A DNA stretch of 64,000 bases from positions 186,001 to 250,000 of the forward strand of contig LQPU01000028.1 of assembly GCA_002101905.1 (NCBI GenBank), written 5' to 3'. Every line of letters starts with the position of its first letter. Within the stretch, counting starts at the first letter, position 1. A program made the translations under genes and the position numbers. This stretch comes from Mycobacterium shimoidei. GTDB taxonomy: Bacteria; Actinomycetota; Actinomycetes; Mycobacteriales; Mycobacteriaceae. Below the pieces are notes generated by a model. It saw only the letters and a program-made list of their open reading frames with translations, had not been told where the DNA came from and searched no databases. Shown piece after piece: positions 17,014 through 25,581 of the stretch.

Positions 17014-17811
17014 TCACCGATTGAGAAACTTGTCGATCGCGGCCCGATGCTCTTCAGTGGTGAAACACTCTGTCTCCGCGGCGATCCCGTAGTCCAGGAT
17101 CGCCGTCACCGCGCGCTCGGCGTGCAGGTTCAACGTCCGCTTGGTGTCCTGGACGGCGCGCGGTGGCAGGGCCGCGAGCCGCTGCGCCAGCGCCAGCCCC
17201 TCCTGCTTGATCGACTCGTGCGGCACCACCCGATTGGCCAGCCCGAGCTCGACGGCCTTGGCCGCCGGAATGCGTTCACCCAGCAGGAGGTATTCCTTCG
17301 CCTTCATCAGGCTCATCATCAGCGGCCAAAGCACCGAGCCACCGTCACCGGCCACCAGTCCGCTGGCGACGTGGGTGTCGGCCAGGAACGCGCGGTCCGA
17401 CATCAGCGTGATGTCGCAGAGCACCGCAATGCTGCAACCGAATCCGACGGCGGGACCGTTCACGGCGGCCACGATCGGCAGCGGGAAATCGATCATGTCC
17501 CGCACGATCCGGCGGGCGTCGCGCATGCCCTCGCGTCGGGTGACCGGGTTGTTAACGTGGGTTTCCAGCCACTCCACGAGGTTGCCGCCCGCCGAGAAGT
17601 AGTCACCCGTGCCGGTGATGAGCACCGCGCGGGCGTCGGAGTCCTCCCCCAGCTTGGTCCACAGCCGCGCGAACGCGCCGTGCATCGCGTTGTTGACCGC
17701 GTTGGCGTCACCGGGGTTATTGAGGGTCACGATTCGGACGGGACCATCACTGGCCACAAGGATCTCGTCGCATCCGGTGAGCTCAGACGAGCCGGGCGGC
17801 AGTTCTGTCAA
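17014..17811 (-). CDS. Enoyl-CoA hydratase/isomerase family protein
   Basis: 265 residues from a TTG start with a GAAAGGAAA ribosome-binding site upstream. Crotonase features include VRIVTLNNPGDANAVN, the oxyanion-hole GDYFSAGGNLVEW and VNGPAVGFGCSIAV. The SGLVAGDGGSVLWPL segment has Asp-Gly-Gly at the catalytic-acid position. Middle member of three consecutive crotonase genes. It may be an isomerase or retro-Claisen-type enzyme rather than a simple hydratase. Confidence 0.87.
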   Translation of the reverse strand: MTELPPGSSELTGCDEILVASDGPVRIVTLNNPGDANAVNNAMHGAFARLWTKLGEDSDARAVLITGTGDYFSAGGNLVEWLETHVNNPVTRREGMRDARRIVRDMIDFPLPIVAAVNGPAVGFGCSIAVLCDITLMSDRAFLADTHVASGLVAGDGGSVLWPLMMSLMKAKEYLLLGERIPAAKAVELGLANRVVPHESIKQEGLALAQRLAALPPRAVQDTKRTLNLHAERAVTAILDYGIAAETECFTTEEHRAAIDKFLNR

Positions 17812-17826
17812 CGGCGTCGTTTCCTT

Positions 17827-18669
17827 TCAGTCCGACGGCATCCATTCCGGCCTGCGGGTCTGCACGAATGCGTCACGGTCGGAGTTGAATGACCAACGGG
17901 GGGGACGCTTCTCGAGGAAGGCGGAGAACGCCTCGATCTGTTCGGACGTTCCGATCGACGACCAGTAGCCAGCGACGTCGACCGCGGGCAGGGCACGTGC
18001 CATCTCCCGCTTCATCGCCGCCCGTGCCGCAGGACCGGTGTTACGTACCCGGTCCAGTAGCGCCTGCGTCTCCGCAGCCAGCGTGTCGTGGGGCACGACC
18101 TTGCCGACCAACCCGATGCGTTCGGCCTCGGCGGCGTCGACCCAGTCGTTTCCGTAGATCATGTGGTTGGCGCGCAACGTGCCGATGCGTTGCGGGATGC
18201 GGGCGGCCACAAACGCCTCGTACACCCCGCGGGTCAGGTCGGGCACCCGCAGCCGGGCCCGATCCGACGCGATCACAAGATCGGCGAACAGCGTCATCAC
18301 CAGACCCCCGCCCATCGCGATGCCGTTGACCGCGCACACCACGATCTTGGGAATCTTGCCCAGCACTTCGAATGGCGTCGCGTCGTACGCCTCGGTGAAC
18401 GAATCCCAGGCGCGATCCGGGTTGCCCACCGCGTTCATGTCTCCGCCGGCGCAGAACACGTCGTCGGTTCCGGTGATGACCAGGAACTGCAGACCCGGTT
18501 CGTCCGCGACAATCATCGCGGCACGCTTGATTCCGTGGTAGCCGTCGGCGGTGACCGCGTTGCGCTTCTCCGGACGATTGACGGTGACCGTCAGTGTGTC
18601 GCCGTCGATCTCGCCGATCAGTTCGGGCGCACCCAGATCGACACTCAGCGACTCAGGCAATCCGGTCAT
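17827..18669 (-). CDS. Enoyl-CoA hydratase/crotonase family protein
   Basis: 280 residues. The start ATG overlaps the lipoyl-domain stop by 4 bp. The N-terminal strand pair reads LTVTVNRPEKRNAVT, with the oxyanion-hole DVFCAGGDMNAVG and VNGIAMGGGLVMTL. The catalytic-acid region is TRGVYEAFVAARIPQ, which lacks the usual Glu-Gly-Gly. A longer C-terminus (EKRPPRWSFNSDRDAFVQ) is also unusual. First of three crotonases after the E1/lipoyl pair, so it may process the acyl-CoA or diketone linked to that step. Confidence 0.87.
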   Translation of the reverse strand: MTGLPESLSVDLGAPELIGEIDGDTLTVTVNRPEKRNAVTADGYHGIKRAAMIVADEPGLQFLVITGTDDVFCAGGDMNAVGNPDRAWDSFTEAYDATPFEVLGKIPKIVVCAVNGIAMGGGLVMTLFADLVIASDRARLRVPDLTRGVYEAFVAARIPQRIGTLRANHMIYGNDWVDAAEAERIGLVGKVVPHDTLAAETQALLDRVRNTGPAARAAMKREMARALPAVDVAGYWSSIGTSEQIEAFSAFLEKRPPRWSFNSDRDAFVQTRRPEWMPSD

Positions 18670-18893
18670 GTGATCACGGCGACGAGTTCGCCGACAGGGT
18701 AAGTACCGCCGACCTTTACCTTCCAGGTCACCACGCCCGATGCCGGTGCCTCGATATCCATTTCCGCCTTGTCGGTGGCGATTGCGTACAGCGGCTTGCC
18801 TTCGGTGACCGTCCCGCCGTCAGGGACGTGGATCTCGGTCAGTTCGGCTTCCGTGATCGCCTCGCCCGGCTTGGGAATTCGTATCTCGGTCAC
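18666..18893 (-). CDS. Stand-alone lipoyl (biotinyl-lipoyl) domain protein
   Basis: 75 residues comprising one lipoyl domain and nothing else. The hairpin ATDKAEMDIEAP presents Lys42 for lipoylation, and the paired TWKVKVGGTYPVGELVAVI completes the flattened beta-barrel. It starts with a GTG overlapping the E1 stop (GTGA). Normal 2-oxoacid dehydrogenase complexes carry this domain on an E2 acyltransferase; here the peripheral-subunit-binding and catalytic domains are missing. It is either a swinging carrier for an E2 encoded elsewhere or a transfer protein for this pathway. Confidence 0.9.
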   Translation of the reverse strand: MTEIRIPKPGEAITEAELTEIHVPDGGTVTEGKPLYAIATDKAEMDIEAPASGVVTWKVKVGGTYPVGELVAVIT

Positions 18894-20911
18894 ATGATCC
18901 TCCTGATGGCATCGCTAAGCTTTCCGGCATCAGGGCGGCACGCCGCCTCCAACGTCGCGGCCCGCGGCACCGGTGTGTAGGTCCCCGCCACCCGTTGGAC
19001 CGGCGCGGCGAGCTCCCCGAAGAGCTCGGTGCCGACGGCGGCGGCGATCTCGGCGCCGGGGCCGCAGAAACCGACCGATTCATGGGCGACGACAAGGCGT
19101 TTGGTCTTGCGCACCGAGTTGAGAACCGTCTCGAGGTCGAGCGGTACGAGTGTCCTCAAGTCGACAACCTCTACCGAGACAGCCGCGCTCTGCAGTTCCT
19201 GTGCCGCCGCCAGCGCGGCATGCACCATCACGCCGTATGTGCAGATCGTGACGTCGGTGCCCGGTCGTTTGACGTCTGCCTGTCCGAGCGGGATCACGTA
19301 GTCGGCTATGGGCACGGGCCCCGTGCCGCCACTGAAGTAGAGCTTCATGGATTCGACGAACAGACACGGATCGTTCTCCCGCAGGCATGCGTTGAGCAGA
19401 CCGGCGGCGTCTGCTGCGGTGCTGGGCCAGACGACCTTGAGGCCCGGGGTATGCATCGCCCAGGCCTCGACGGCTTGCGAATGCTGTGGTCCGGCACCCG
19501 TTCCCACCATCGTGCGGATCACCAGCGGGGCGCCTCGGCGACCGCCGGACATGTAGCGCACCTTCGCAACGTGGTTGGCGATCTGGTCCATGGCCACACC
19601 GAGGAAGTCCATGAACATCAACTCGGCGACGGGCCGCAGCCCAGCGAGCGAAGCCCCGAGGGCCGCCCCGATGATCGACGACTCCGCGATCGGGGTGTCG
19701 CGCACGCGCTGCTCCCCGTACTTCGCCGAAAGACCCGCAGTGATCTTGAACATGCCGCCGCCCGACCGATCGCCGATGTCCTCACCCAGCAGGACGATCG
19801 AATCGTCGGCGGCCATCGCGCGGTCCAGGGTGCGGTGGATCGCCTGAACCAGTCCGAGATCCTCGGTCTCACCGTCGGGTATCGTTACGCGCCGCGATCC
19901 AGCTGCCGACAACTCTGTTCCGTTGTCCGCGAACACATCGCGCGTAAGCTCGTCGGCTCCCAGTGGCTCGGCATCGCGGGCGGCGGAGAACGCGGCTTCG
20001 ATCTCCCCCGAGACCTGGGCGTCGATCTGCGCCAGCGCCTCGTCAGTCGCAATCTTCTCGCTGACCAGTCGCCGCCGATACCGATCGAACGGTGGGTCGG
20101 CGCGCTTGGCGGCAAGCTCGTCGGGGTCGGCGTAGGCCATACCATCGCCGAAGTAGTGACCCTGCAGCCGGTAGGCGACCGCTTCGACGAACGTGGGGCC
20201 GTCGCCCGATCGTGCGCGCGCGACGGCCTCCGACACGGCGTCGTGTACGGCCCGCGGATCGGTGCCGTCGACCGTGACGCCCGGCATACCGTATCCGGCG
20301 GCCCGGTCCGACAGCCTGGCGGTCCGGGTGTACCTCGACATCGCCGTGCATTCCGCCCACGCGTTGTTCTGGCAGAAGAACACCACCGGCAGCGACCACA
20401 GTGCGGCCATGTTCATCGCCTCGTGGACGTAACCGATGCTGGTGGCTCCATCGCCGAAGCTGACGAGCACCACCTGGTCGGTGCCGCGGATCATCGCGGC
20501 CAGCGCAATGCCGTTCGCGAAGAGCGGGCCCGCTCCGACGATGCCGGTGGTCCACGCGATGCCGTGGTCGGGATCGGAGATTCCCATGGCGCCGGCCTTA
20601 CCTTTGGACAGACCGGTTTGGCGGCCGAGGAGCTCGCCGAAGTATCCGGCCAGGTCGATTCCCTTGGCGACGACGTCGCCCAGCCCGCGGTAGGTGGTGA
20701 CGAGTTGGTCGGCGCCTGCCAGCGCCAGCGCCGCCCCGGCGGACATCGCCTCCTGACCGTCCACCGGCCAGTAACTCATTGCGATCTCGCCTGAGGACAG
20801 GCCTTTTCGGACCCGCTGATCGGCGTGATGCACCTTACTCATCAGGCGGTACAACTCGATCGCGCGATCGTTGGTCGATGACTGTGCCTCGGTGTCCAAC
20901 TGGGTGGCCAT
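18890..20911 (-). CDS. Thiamine-diphosphate 2-oxoacid (or acetoin-type) dehydrogenase E1, fused alpha-beta
   Basis: 673 residues from the ATG at 20911, which has AAGGAG 6 nt upstream. Residues 1 to about 335 are an E1-alpha domain with the ThDP motif GDG(153-155)-x26-NN(182-183). Residues from about 345 are an E1-beta domain (VLLGEDIGDRSGG, PIAESSIIGAALG, VEVVDLRTLVPLD, VVAHESVGFCGPG). Fused alpha-beta E1 is known for some branched-chain and acetoin dehydrogenases. The enzyme would decarboxylate or cleave a 2-oxo or alpha-hydroxyketone substrate and reductively acylate the lipoyl domain encoded next. No E2 or E3 gene is nearby. Confidence 0.9.
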   Translation of the reverse strand: MATQLDTEAQSSTNDRAIELYRLMSKVHHADQRVRKGLSSGEIAMSYWPVDGQEAMSAGAALALAGADQLVTTYRGLGDVVAKGIDLAGYFGELLGRQTGLSKGKAGAMGISDPDHGIAWTTGIVGAGPLFANGIALAAMIRGTDQVVLVSFGDGATSIGYVHEAMNMAALWSLPVVFFCQNNAWAECTAMSRYTRTARLSDRAAGYGMPGVTVDGTDPRAVHDAVSEAVARARSGDGPTFVEAVAYRLQGHYFGDGMAYADPDELAAKRADPPFDRYRRRLVSEKIATDEALAQIDAQVSGEIEAAFSAARDAEPLGADELTRDVFADNGTELSAAGSRRVTIPDGETEDLGLVQAIHRTLDRAMAADDSIVLLGEDIGDRSGGGMFKITAGLSAKYGEQRVRDTPIAESSIIGAALGASLAGLRPVAELMFMDFLGVAMDQIANHVAKVRYMSGGRRGAPLVIRTMVGTGAGPQHSQAVEAWAMHTPGLKVVWPSTAADAAGLLNACLRENDPCLFVESMKLYFSGGTGPVPIADYVIPLGQADVKRPGTDVTICTYGVMVHAALAAAQELQSAAVSVEVVDLRTLVPLDLETVLNSVRKTKRLVVAHESVGFCGPGAEIAAAVGTELFGELAAPVQRVAGTYTPVPRAATLEAACRPDAGKLSDAIRRIM

Positions 20912-20952
20912 TGAGTCTCCTTGCCCGTGCACTTCGGCTGCGGCGATTTTAC

Positions 20953-20970
20953 AACATGACGAAATATGTT
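20953..20970. promoter_or_regulatory. Inverted repeat upstream of E1 operon
   Basis: AACAT-N8-ATGTT lies in the 58-bp gap between the SnoaL gene end and the E1 gene start, within an AT-rich patch unlike the surrounding DNA. It may be an operator or part of a promoter for the E1 operon; read-through from the LLM operon is equally possible. Confidence 0.3.
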
Positions 20971-21371
20971 CAGTCGTTCTGTTTCTTGACGTCCTTCAGT
21001 TGTTCAGCGAACAGCATTCGGTCGAAATAGCATCGCTCCAAGATCAACCCGGTGCCGTCGAGTCCGAAGACATTGATGCTGAGCATGTCGACGTCGGCGC
21101 CGGGGCAGGTCGTTCTCGTCTCCACCGCCAGGCCGTCGGGGCCGTGGTAGATGGCCTCCGCCGTGTAGTGCAGCAACGGCAGCTCCGCCCACTGCCGCAC
21201 GATCATCTGCCGGACGGCGGCGTCGCCCTCGTAAACGGTTGCACTGGGCACAATTTCATACCGTGGGTGGGTGAAGGTGGCCATTACGGCCCCTAGATCG
21301 CGAGCGTTCTCGCCTGCGACGTGGCGCAGCACAATCTCTTCGCGGATGCGCCGCAAGTCGGCGCTGCTCAT
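20970..21371 (-). CDS. SnoaL-like (NTF2-fold) protein
   Basis: 133 residues from the ATG at 21371, overlapping the DUF35 gene stop by 4 bp. Features are the N-terminal helix SSADLRRIREEIVLRHVAGE, then ATFTHPRYEIVPSATVYEG, and the sheet TTCPGADVDMLSINVFGLDG ending in GLILERCYFDRMLF. The fold matches small polyketide-cyclase or ketosteroid-isomerase-like proteins. It closes the LLM, ligase, thiolase, DUF35 operon and may isomerise or dehydrate its product. Confidence 0.75.
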   Translation of the reverse strand: MSSADLRRIREEIVLRHVAGENARDLGAVMATFTHPRYEIVPSATVYEGDAAVRQMIVRQWAELPLLHYTAEAIYHGPDGLAVETRTTCPGADVDMLSINVFGLDGTGLILERCYFDRMLFAEQLKDVKKQND

Positions 21372-21763
21372 CGGGGCTCGAACACCGGAAGGTTGCGCCC
21401 GTCGTCGAGCGGTAGCCAGGCGACGGATACTTCGTCGCCCACCGACGGCGGTGGTCCAAACACGTTCGACATGATCCGAGCACCCTCGTCCAGGTCGACC
21501 AGGACGACCGAGTACGGCACCCGGTCGGCAAACGCCGGATGCGCGGCGCGGTGGTGCACGCTGACCGCGTGGACGACGCCCTGCCCGCTCAGTTGCTCCC
21601 ACTGCAGCGAGAACTCTCCACAGTGCGGGCACACGCGCCGGGGGTACCAGACCAGGTGCCGGCACCCCCCGCAGCGCTGCATGACCAGTCGGTGCTTACG
21701 GGTCGCCTCCCAGAACGGCGCCGAGACCGCATTGGGCTCGGGCACCGGCAATCCGCTGCTCAT
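21368..21763 (-). CDS. DUF35/OB-fold Zn-ribbon acyl-CoA-binding protein (ChsH2/Ltp2-partner type)
   Basis: 131 residues. The N-terminal helix SAPFWEATRKHRLVMQ is followed by a zinc ribbon CGGCRHLVWYPRRVCPHC. An OB-fold follows, with HAVSVHHRAAHPAFADRVPY and VVLVDLDEGARIMSNV. In steroid catabolism, such proteins bind thiolase-like Ltp2 and form the retro-aldolase. Both ends overlap neighbours by 4 bp, and the thiolase-like partner is directly upstream. This is strong context for a two-protein acyl-CoA aldolase or thiolase. Confidence 0.9.
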   Translation of the reverse strand: MSSGLPVPEPNAVSAPFWEATRKHRLVMQRCGGCRHLVWYPRRVCPHCGEFSLQWEQLSGQGVVHAVSVHHRAAHPAFADRVPYSVVLVDLDEGARIMSNVFGPPPSVGDEVSVAWLPLDDGRNLPVFEPR

Positions 21764-22929
21764 AGTGTCGCCTCCGTACCGAGGATGACCGTCGAGGTCG
21801 CGGACAACACGCCCCCGGTGCCGTGTGCCAGGGCGGTCTGGGCGCCGGCCACCTGTCGGTCGCCGCATTCGCCGCGCAGCTGGCGGGTGGCCTCGACGAG
21901 TAGGAACGCGCCGAACGCCCCCGGATGCGTGTAGGCGAGCCCTCCCCCGGTGGTCTGGCCGGGTAGTGCGCCGCCGGGTGCGAGCACCCCCTCCGCGACG
22001 AACGGCCCGCCTTCGCCCTTCTTGCAGAACCCGAGATCCTCCAGCGCGAGCAGCACGGTGATGGTGAACGAGTCGTACAACTGCACGACGTCGATGTCGT
22101 CGGGACTCAGGCCGGCGGTGGCGAACGCCGCGGGTCCCGACACCGCGCCCGGGGTGACGGTCAACTCGGGCATCTGCGTGATCATCGCGTGTGACGCCGC
22201 CGAGGCCGCCCCCAGCACGTAGACCGGGCGATCGAGCTGCCGGGCCCGCGATGCGCTGGTGACCACGAGCGCGGCGGCGCCGTCGGTGACCAGGCAGCAC
22301 TCCAGCTTGTGGATCGGTTCAGCGAGGTAGCCCGAGTTCAGGACGTCGTCGACGGTGATCGGATCACGTTGATTGGCACGGGGATTGCGGGTCGCCCATG
22401 TCCTGGTGTCTACCGCGATCTGCGCGAGCTGTTCGGCGGTGGTGCCGTAGACCGCCATATGCCGATTGGCGGCAAGCGCGTACGCGCTGAGCGGCAGCAT
22501 GACGCCGAACGGGGTCTCCCACTCCAACCGTTCGGGTGTGGCGAACACCCCGAGGCCCTTCTCGCCGCGCTTGCGGGCCGCACGTGGGGTCGACGCGTAA
22601 ACGATGACGACGGTTTCGGCGAGGCCAGCGGCGATCGCGGCGGCGGCGTGTTCGATGTACAGCCCGTAGCTCGCGCCCCCGGTTTGCGTGGCGTCGGTGA
22701 ATCTCGGTGTGACGCCGAGGCATTCGGCCAGTTCGACCGAATGCATCAGGGTGCCGCCGGTGCATGTGCACAGGCCGTCGACGTCGTTGAGCGACAGGCC
22801 GGCGTCCGCGAGCGCCGCGGTGATCACGCGGGCCTCGAGTTCCCGTAGCGGCACATCGATGACGCCGGACGGCGACACCTCGTCGGCGACACCGACGATG
22901 GCGGCGGCACCGCGAATGTTGGCGTTCAC
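21760..22929 (-). CDS. Thiolase-like lipid-transfer protein (Ltp2/SCP-x thiolase type)
   Basis: 389 residues. It starts RGAAAIVGVADEVSPSG, as in nonspecific lipid-transfer thiolases. A FAIDW-like centre is replaced by DVVQLYDSFTITVLLALEDLGFCKKGEGG, a hallmark of Ltp proteins. The C-terminus has GGGLAYTHPGAFG and AHGTGGVLSATSTVILGTE. With the next gene (DUF35) it makes the known Ltp2-ChsH2-type pair that cleaves beta-hydroxyacyl-CoA by retro-aldol chemistry. All gene junctions are 4-bp overlaps. Confidence 0.9.
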   Translation of the reverse strand: MNANIRGAAAIVGVADEVSPSGVIDVPLRELEARVITAALADAGLSLNDVDGLCTCTGGTLMHSVELAECLGVTPRFTDATQTGGASYGLYIEHAAAAIAAGLAETVVIVYASTPRAARKRGEKGLGVFATPERLEWETPFGVMLPLSAYALAANRHMAVYGTTAEQLAQIAVDTRTWATRNPRANQRDPITVDDVLNSGYLAEPIHKLECCLVTDGAAALVVTSASRARQLDRPVYVLGAASAASHAMITQMPELTVTPGAVSGPAAFATAGLSPDDIDVVQLYDSFTITVLLALEDLGFCKKGEGGPFVAEGVLAPGGALPGQTTGGGLAYTHPGAFGAFLLVEATRQLRGECGDRQVAGAQTALAHGTGGVLSATSTVILGTEATL

Positions 22930-24419
22930 GTCTGCTCCTGTTCGAACAGTTCACGCAGTGCGGGCTGGCTTACCTTGAGAGACGGAGTGCGGGGTAGTTC
23001 GTCGACCACCAACAGCCGTGCGGGCACTTGATATCGGGTGAGCCGCCGACGAAGGAAATCCAGCAGCTCGTCGGGTTCGACATGGGCGCCGTCGGCAAGC
23101 TCCACCGCGGCGACTGGTACCGCACCCAGCCGCGCATCCGGAAATCCGGTGACGCCGGCGTCGCGCACCGCGTGGTGGCTGCGCAACGCGTCGACGACCT
23201 CGGCCGGGGAGATCTTGAAACCTCCGCGGATGATGGCGTCGTCGGTGCGTCCGTCGACGTAAAGGAAGCCGTCCTCGTCGAGGCGGCCGACGTCCGTGGT
23301 GGGCACCCACTCACCGCCGCGGGTGCGCACCTCGATCTGTCCCTGCACCCCGATGGGCATCTCACTGCCGTCATCGGGCGAGACGATGCGAACCTCGCGG
23401 CCACGCTGGGGGCGGCCGACGCTGCCCCGCTTGGTCTTTGCCCACTCGCGGTGCAACGCCAAGTTCCAGCCTGCGACGCCGCCGGCGAACTCGGTGGCGC
23501 CGTAGGACGGCAGCACCGCGACGTCGTAACGGTCCTCGAAGGCTTCCTGCATGTCGACCGGAAGCGGCGCCGTGCCGGAGGTGACGACCTGCACACTGGA
23601 GAAGACGTCCGGCGGCACCGCGGCGTCGAGCACCATCGCCAGCGCCGACGGCACCAGGCTGACCGCCTTCGGGCGGTGCCGCACGACGAGGTCGACGAAG
23701 TCGGCCACCCGAAAGCGCTCAAGCAGCGCGATCCTGCGCCCCTCACAGATGTTGAGCAGGGTGCGGAACAGCCCGGACATGTGGACCAGTGGTGAGCTGA
23801 TGATGGCTACACCGGACCGCAGCCGAACGCGGCCAGCGTCGCCGGTGCCGTAGTGGGCTCCCGCTGCATCGACGGTGTGCTCGAACGCCTTATAGGACAA
23901 CGGAACCCGTTTGGGCGGGCCGGTGGTGCCGCTGGTCAGCATCTCGACCGCCACACCATCCTGCTGCGGACGGAACGGGCCCGGGCCGCGGCGCTCGAGC
24001 CCGGCGACCGTCTGCACCGAAGCCGGGTCGCTGGCCACTTCGAGACCGAGTGCGCCCGTCGCCGCTGCGACGACGGGCGGTCGCCGCCAGTCCGCGTCGA
24101 GTGCGATGACCGCCGGCAGCCGAAGCTCCTCGAGCTCGGCGGCCAACCGGTCATCCCCGGTGGCGGCGTTGATCGTGACGACGCAGCCGTTGACGAGCAG
24201 GACTCCGAGCAGCGCCGCCACCATGGCCGGATGGTTGCGGAGGATCATACCGACCGGCGATCCTTTGCCCAGTCCCGCTGCCGTCAATCGGCTTTCCACT
24301 CCGGTCAAGATGTCGGCGATCGTCTTCCAGTCAATCCAGGTGCCCTCGTACTCGATGGCTTCCGCGGTCGGATCCAGTGCCAGCACGGCACAGATGCGGG
24401 CGCCAAGGTGCCGACTCAA
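22926..24419 (-). CDS. AMP-dependent acyl-CoA synthetase/ligase
   Basis: 497 residues from the TTG at 24419, which overlaps the LLM stop (TTGA). The P-loop is MLTSGTTGPPKRVPLSY. The adenylation motifs are LPSYGATEFAGG, the hinge region DVGRLDEDGFLYVDGRTDD and the A10-type SLKVSQPALREL, where Lys is expected to catalyse adenylation. It would activate a carboxylate to its CoA thioester. Longer upstream starts would overlap the LLM gene in another frame and lack family character. Confidence 0.9.
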   Translation of the reverse strand: MSRHLGARICAVLALDPTAEAIEYEGTWIDWKTIADILTGVESRLTAAGLGKGSPVGMILRNHPAMVAALLGVLLVNGCVVTINAATGDDRLAAELEELRLPAVIALDADWRRPPVVAAATGALGLEVASDPASVQTVAGLERRGPGPFRPQQDGVAVEMLTSGTTGPPKRVPLSYKAFEHTVDAAGAHYGTGDAGRVRLRSGVAIISSPLVHMSGLFRTLLNICEGRRIALLERFRVADFVDLVVRHRPKAVSLVPSALAMVLDAAVPPDVFSSVQVVTSGTAPLPVDMQEAFEDRYDVAVLPSYGATEFAGGVAGWNLALHREWAKTKRGSVGRPQRGREVRIVSPDDGSEMPIGVQGQIEVRTRGGEWVPTTDVGRLDEDGFLYVDGRTDDAIIRGGFKISPAEVVDALRSHHAVRDAGVTGFPDARLGAVPVAAVELADGAHVEPDELLDFLRRRLTRYQVPARLLVVDELPRTPSLKVSQPALRELFEQEQT

Positions 24420-25489
24420 GCCGACGCTGCCGTGAGTTCGGTCGCCGCGGGGATCACCTCTTTGGCGAACAGCTTCATGGAGTCGCGGACTTTGGCGCGA
24501 TCCATCGCGCCGCCGCGCGACATCCGCAAGATGATGTTGCGCCACCCCATGTCGATGACGGTGCGCATCTTCTCGATGATCCGGTCTGGATTGCCCATCA
24601 AGGTGAGATGGGAGTTGAGCACCTGCTCGTAGCTCTGCTTGTCGTGCTTCTCGAACCAGTCGGCGTACGCCTTGTAGTCAGCCGGGATCTCGCCGCCGCG
24701 CTCGAAGGGGCTCGAGTACTTGCGGTGCGTCTCGATGGACAACTCAACGCTTTCGCGCGGGTACGTCCTGGCGAACGCGTCGTCGGTATGGCAGAACGCG
24801 TTCAGCAGCGCCCAGACGTTGCCGGTCGCGGCGTCGAGTCCCTTCTTGGCCTGCGTCGCAAGATAGATGTCCAACGCACCCTGCAGGTCCGGGTCAACCT
24901 GGTACGGGTTGCCGATGATGGCGCCGAATCCCTTGTCAGCCAACCATTCGAAGCTCGACGGTGTCTTCATCACCGTGCCCCACACCGGTATCGGCTGCTG
25001 CACCGGGCGGGGATGGATGGTGACATCGTGCAGCTGCCAGTACTTGCCCTCGTAGGTGACGTTCTCCTGGGCGAGCAACAGGTTGACGATCTCGACACAT
25101 TCCTGATAGCGAGCGGTGGCCTCATCCATCGGGATGCCGAACCCCTTGAATTCGTGGGCTTGGTAACCGCGCCCGAAGCCGGCATCGAAGCGTCCCCCGC
25201 TGAGGTTGTCCACCATGGCGATTCGCTCAGCGAGATTGATGGGGTCGTGGAACGGCGCGACCATGCAGGCGGTGCCGATCCGAATCCGATCGGTCTGGGC
25301 GGCGATCGCCGCCGCGACCAGCGGCAGGTCCGCCAGGCTGCCGTACGGCGAGAAGTGGTGTTCGGCCAGCCAGATCTCGTCGTAACCGAATTCCTCCGCC
25401 CACCGCGCCTCCTCGAGCACGTTGGCGAACACCTGCGCATGGCTGAGGTGATTGGGTTTGTCACCGAGGATGAACACGCCGAACCGCAC
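24416..25489 (-). CDS. LLM-class flavin-dependent oxidoreductase (luciferase-like)
   Basis: 357 residues from the GTG at 25489, chosen because GGAGGT lies 6 nt upstream; a longer start would run through the operator palindrome. The TIM-barrel features are VRFGVFILGDKPN, EFGYDEIWLAEHHFSPYG, IRIGTACMVAPFHDPI and GRFDAGFGRGYQAHEF. The family uses reduced FMN(H2) or F420H2 to oxygenate or dehydrogenate substrates, including Baeyer-Villiger steps. It is the first gene of a coupled operon with the ligase and thiolase pair. Confidence 0.9.
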   Translation of the reverse strand: MRFGVFILGDKPNHLSHAQVFANVLEEARWAEEFGYDEIWLAEHHFSPYGSLADLPLVAAAIAAQTDRIRIGTACMVAPFHDPINLAERIAMVDNLSGGRFDAGFGRGYQAHEFKGFGIPMDEATARYQECVEIVNLLLAQENVTYEGKYWQLHDVTIHPRPVQQPIPVWGTVMKTPSSFEWLADKGFGAIIGNPYQVDPDLQGALDIYLATQAKKGLDAATGNVWALLNAFCHTDDAFARTYPRESVELSIETHRKYSSPFERGGEIPADYKAYADWFEKHDKQSYEQVLNSHLTLMGNPDRIIEKMRTVIDMGWRNIILRMSRGGAMDRAKVRDSMKLFAKEVIPAATELTAASA

Positions 25490-25507
25490 GCCGCTACCTC
25501 CGCCGAG

Positions 25508-25536
25508 AATATAGTTGCAGTTACTGCGACTATATT
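25508..25536. promoter_or_regulatory. 29-bp near-perfect palindromic operator
   Basis: The outer arms are AATATAGT (25508-25515) and ACTATATT (25529-25536), and the inner arms are GCAG (25517-25520) and CTGC (25524-25527), all about the centre at 25522. Only the bases at 25516 and 25528 and the central TTA break symmetry. It sits between the divergent LLM and MaoC operons. The TetR-family gene at 26418, second in the rightward operon, is the natural candidate to bind it. Confidence 0.75.
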
Positions 25537-25581
25537 GCACGATTAGACAAACCTCGTCAATCCGTTCCATCAGGAGGCTGC

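Noticed and set aside
18995..20794. 599-codon rightward frame opposite the E1 gene
   Set aside because: Antisense shadow of the E1 alpha-beta gene; composition is His/Arg/Gly-rich with no domain.
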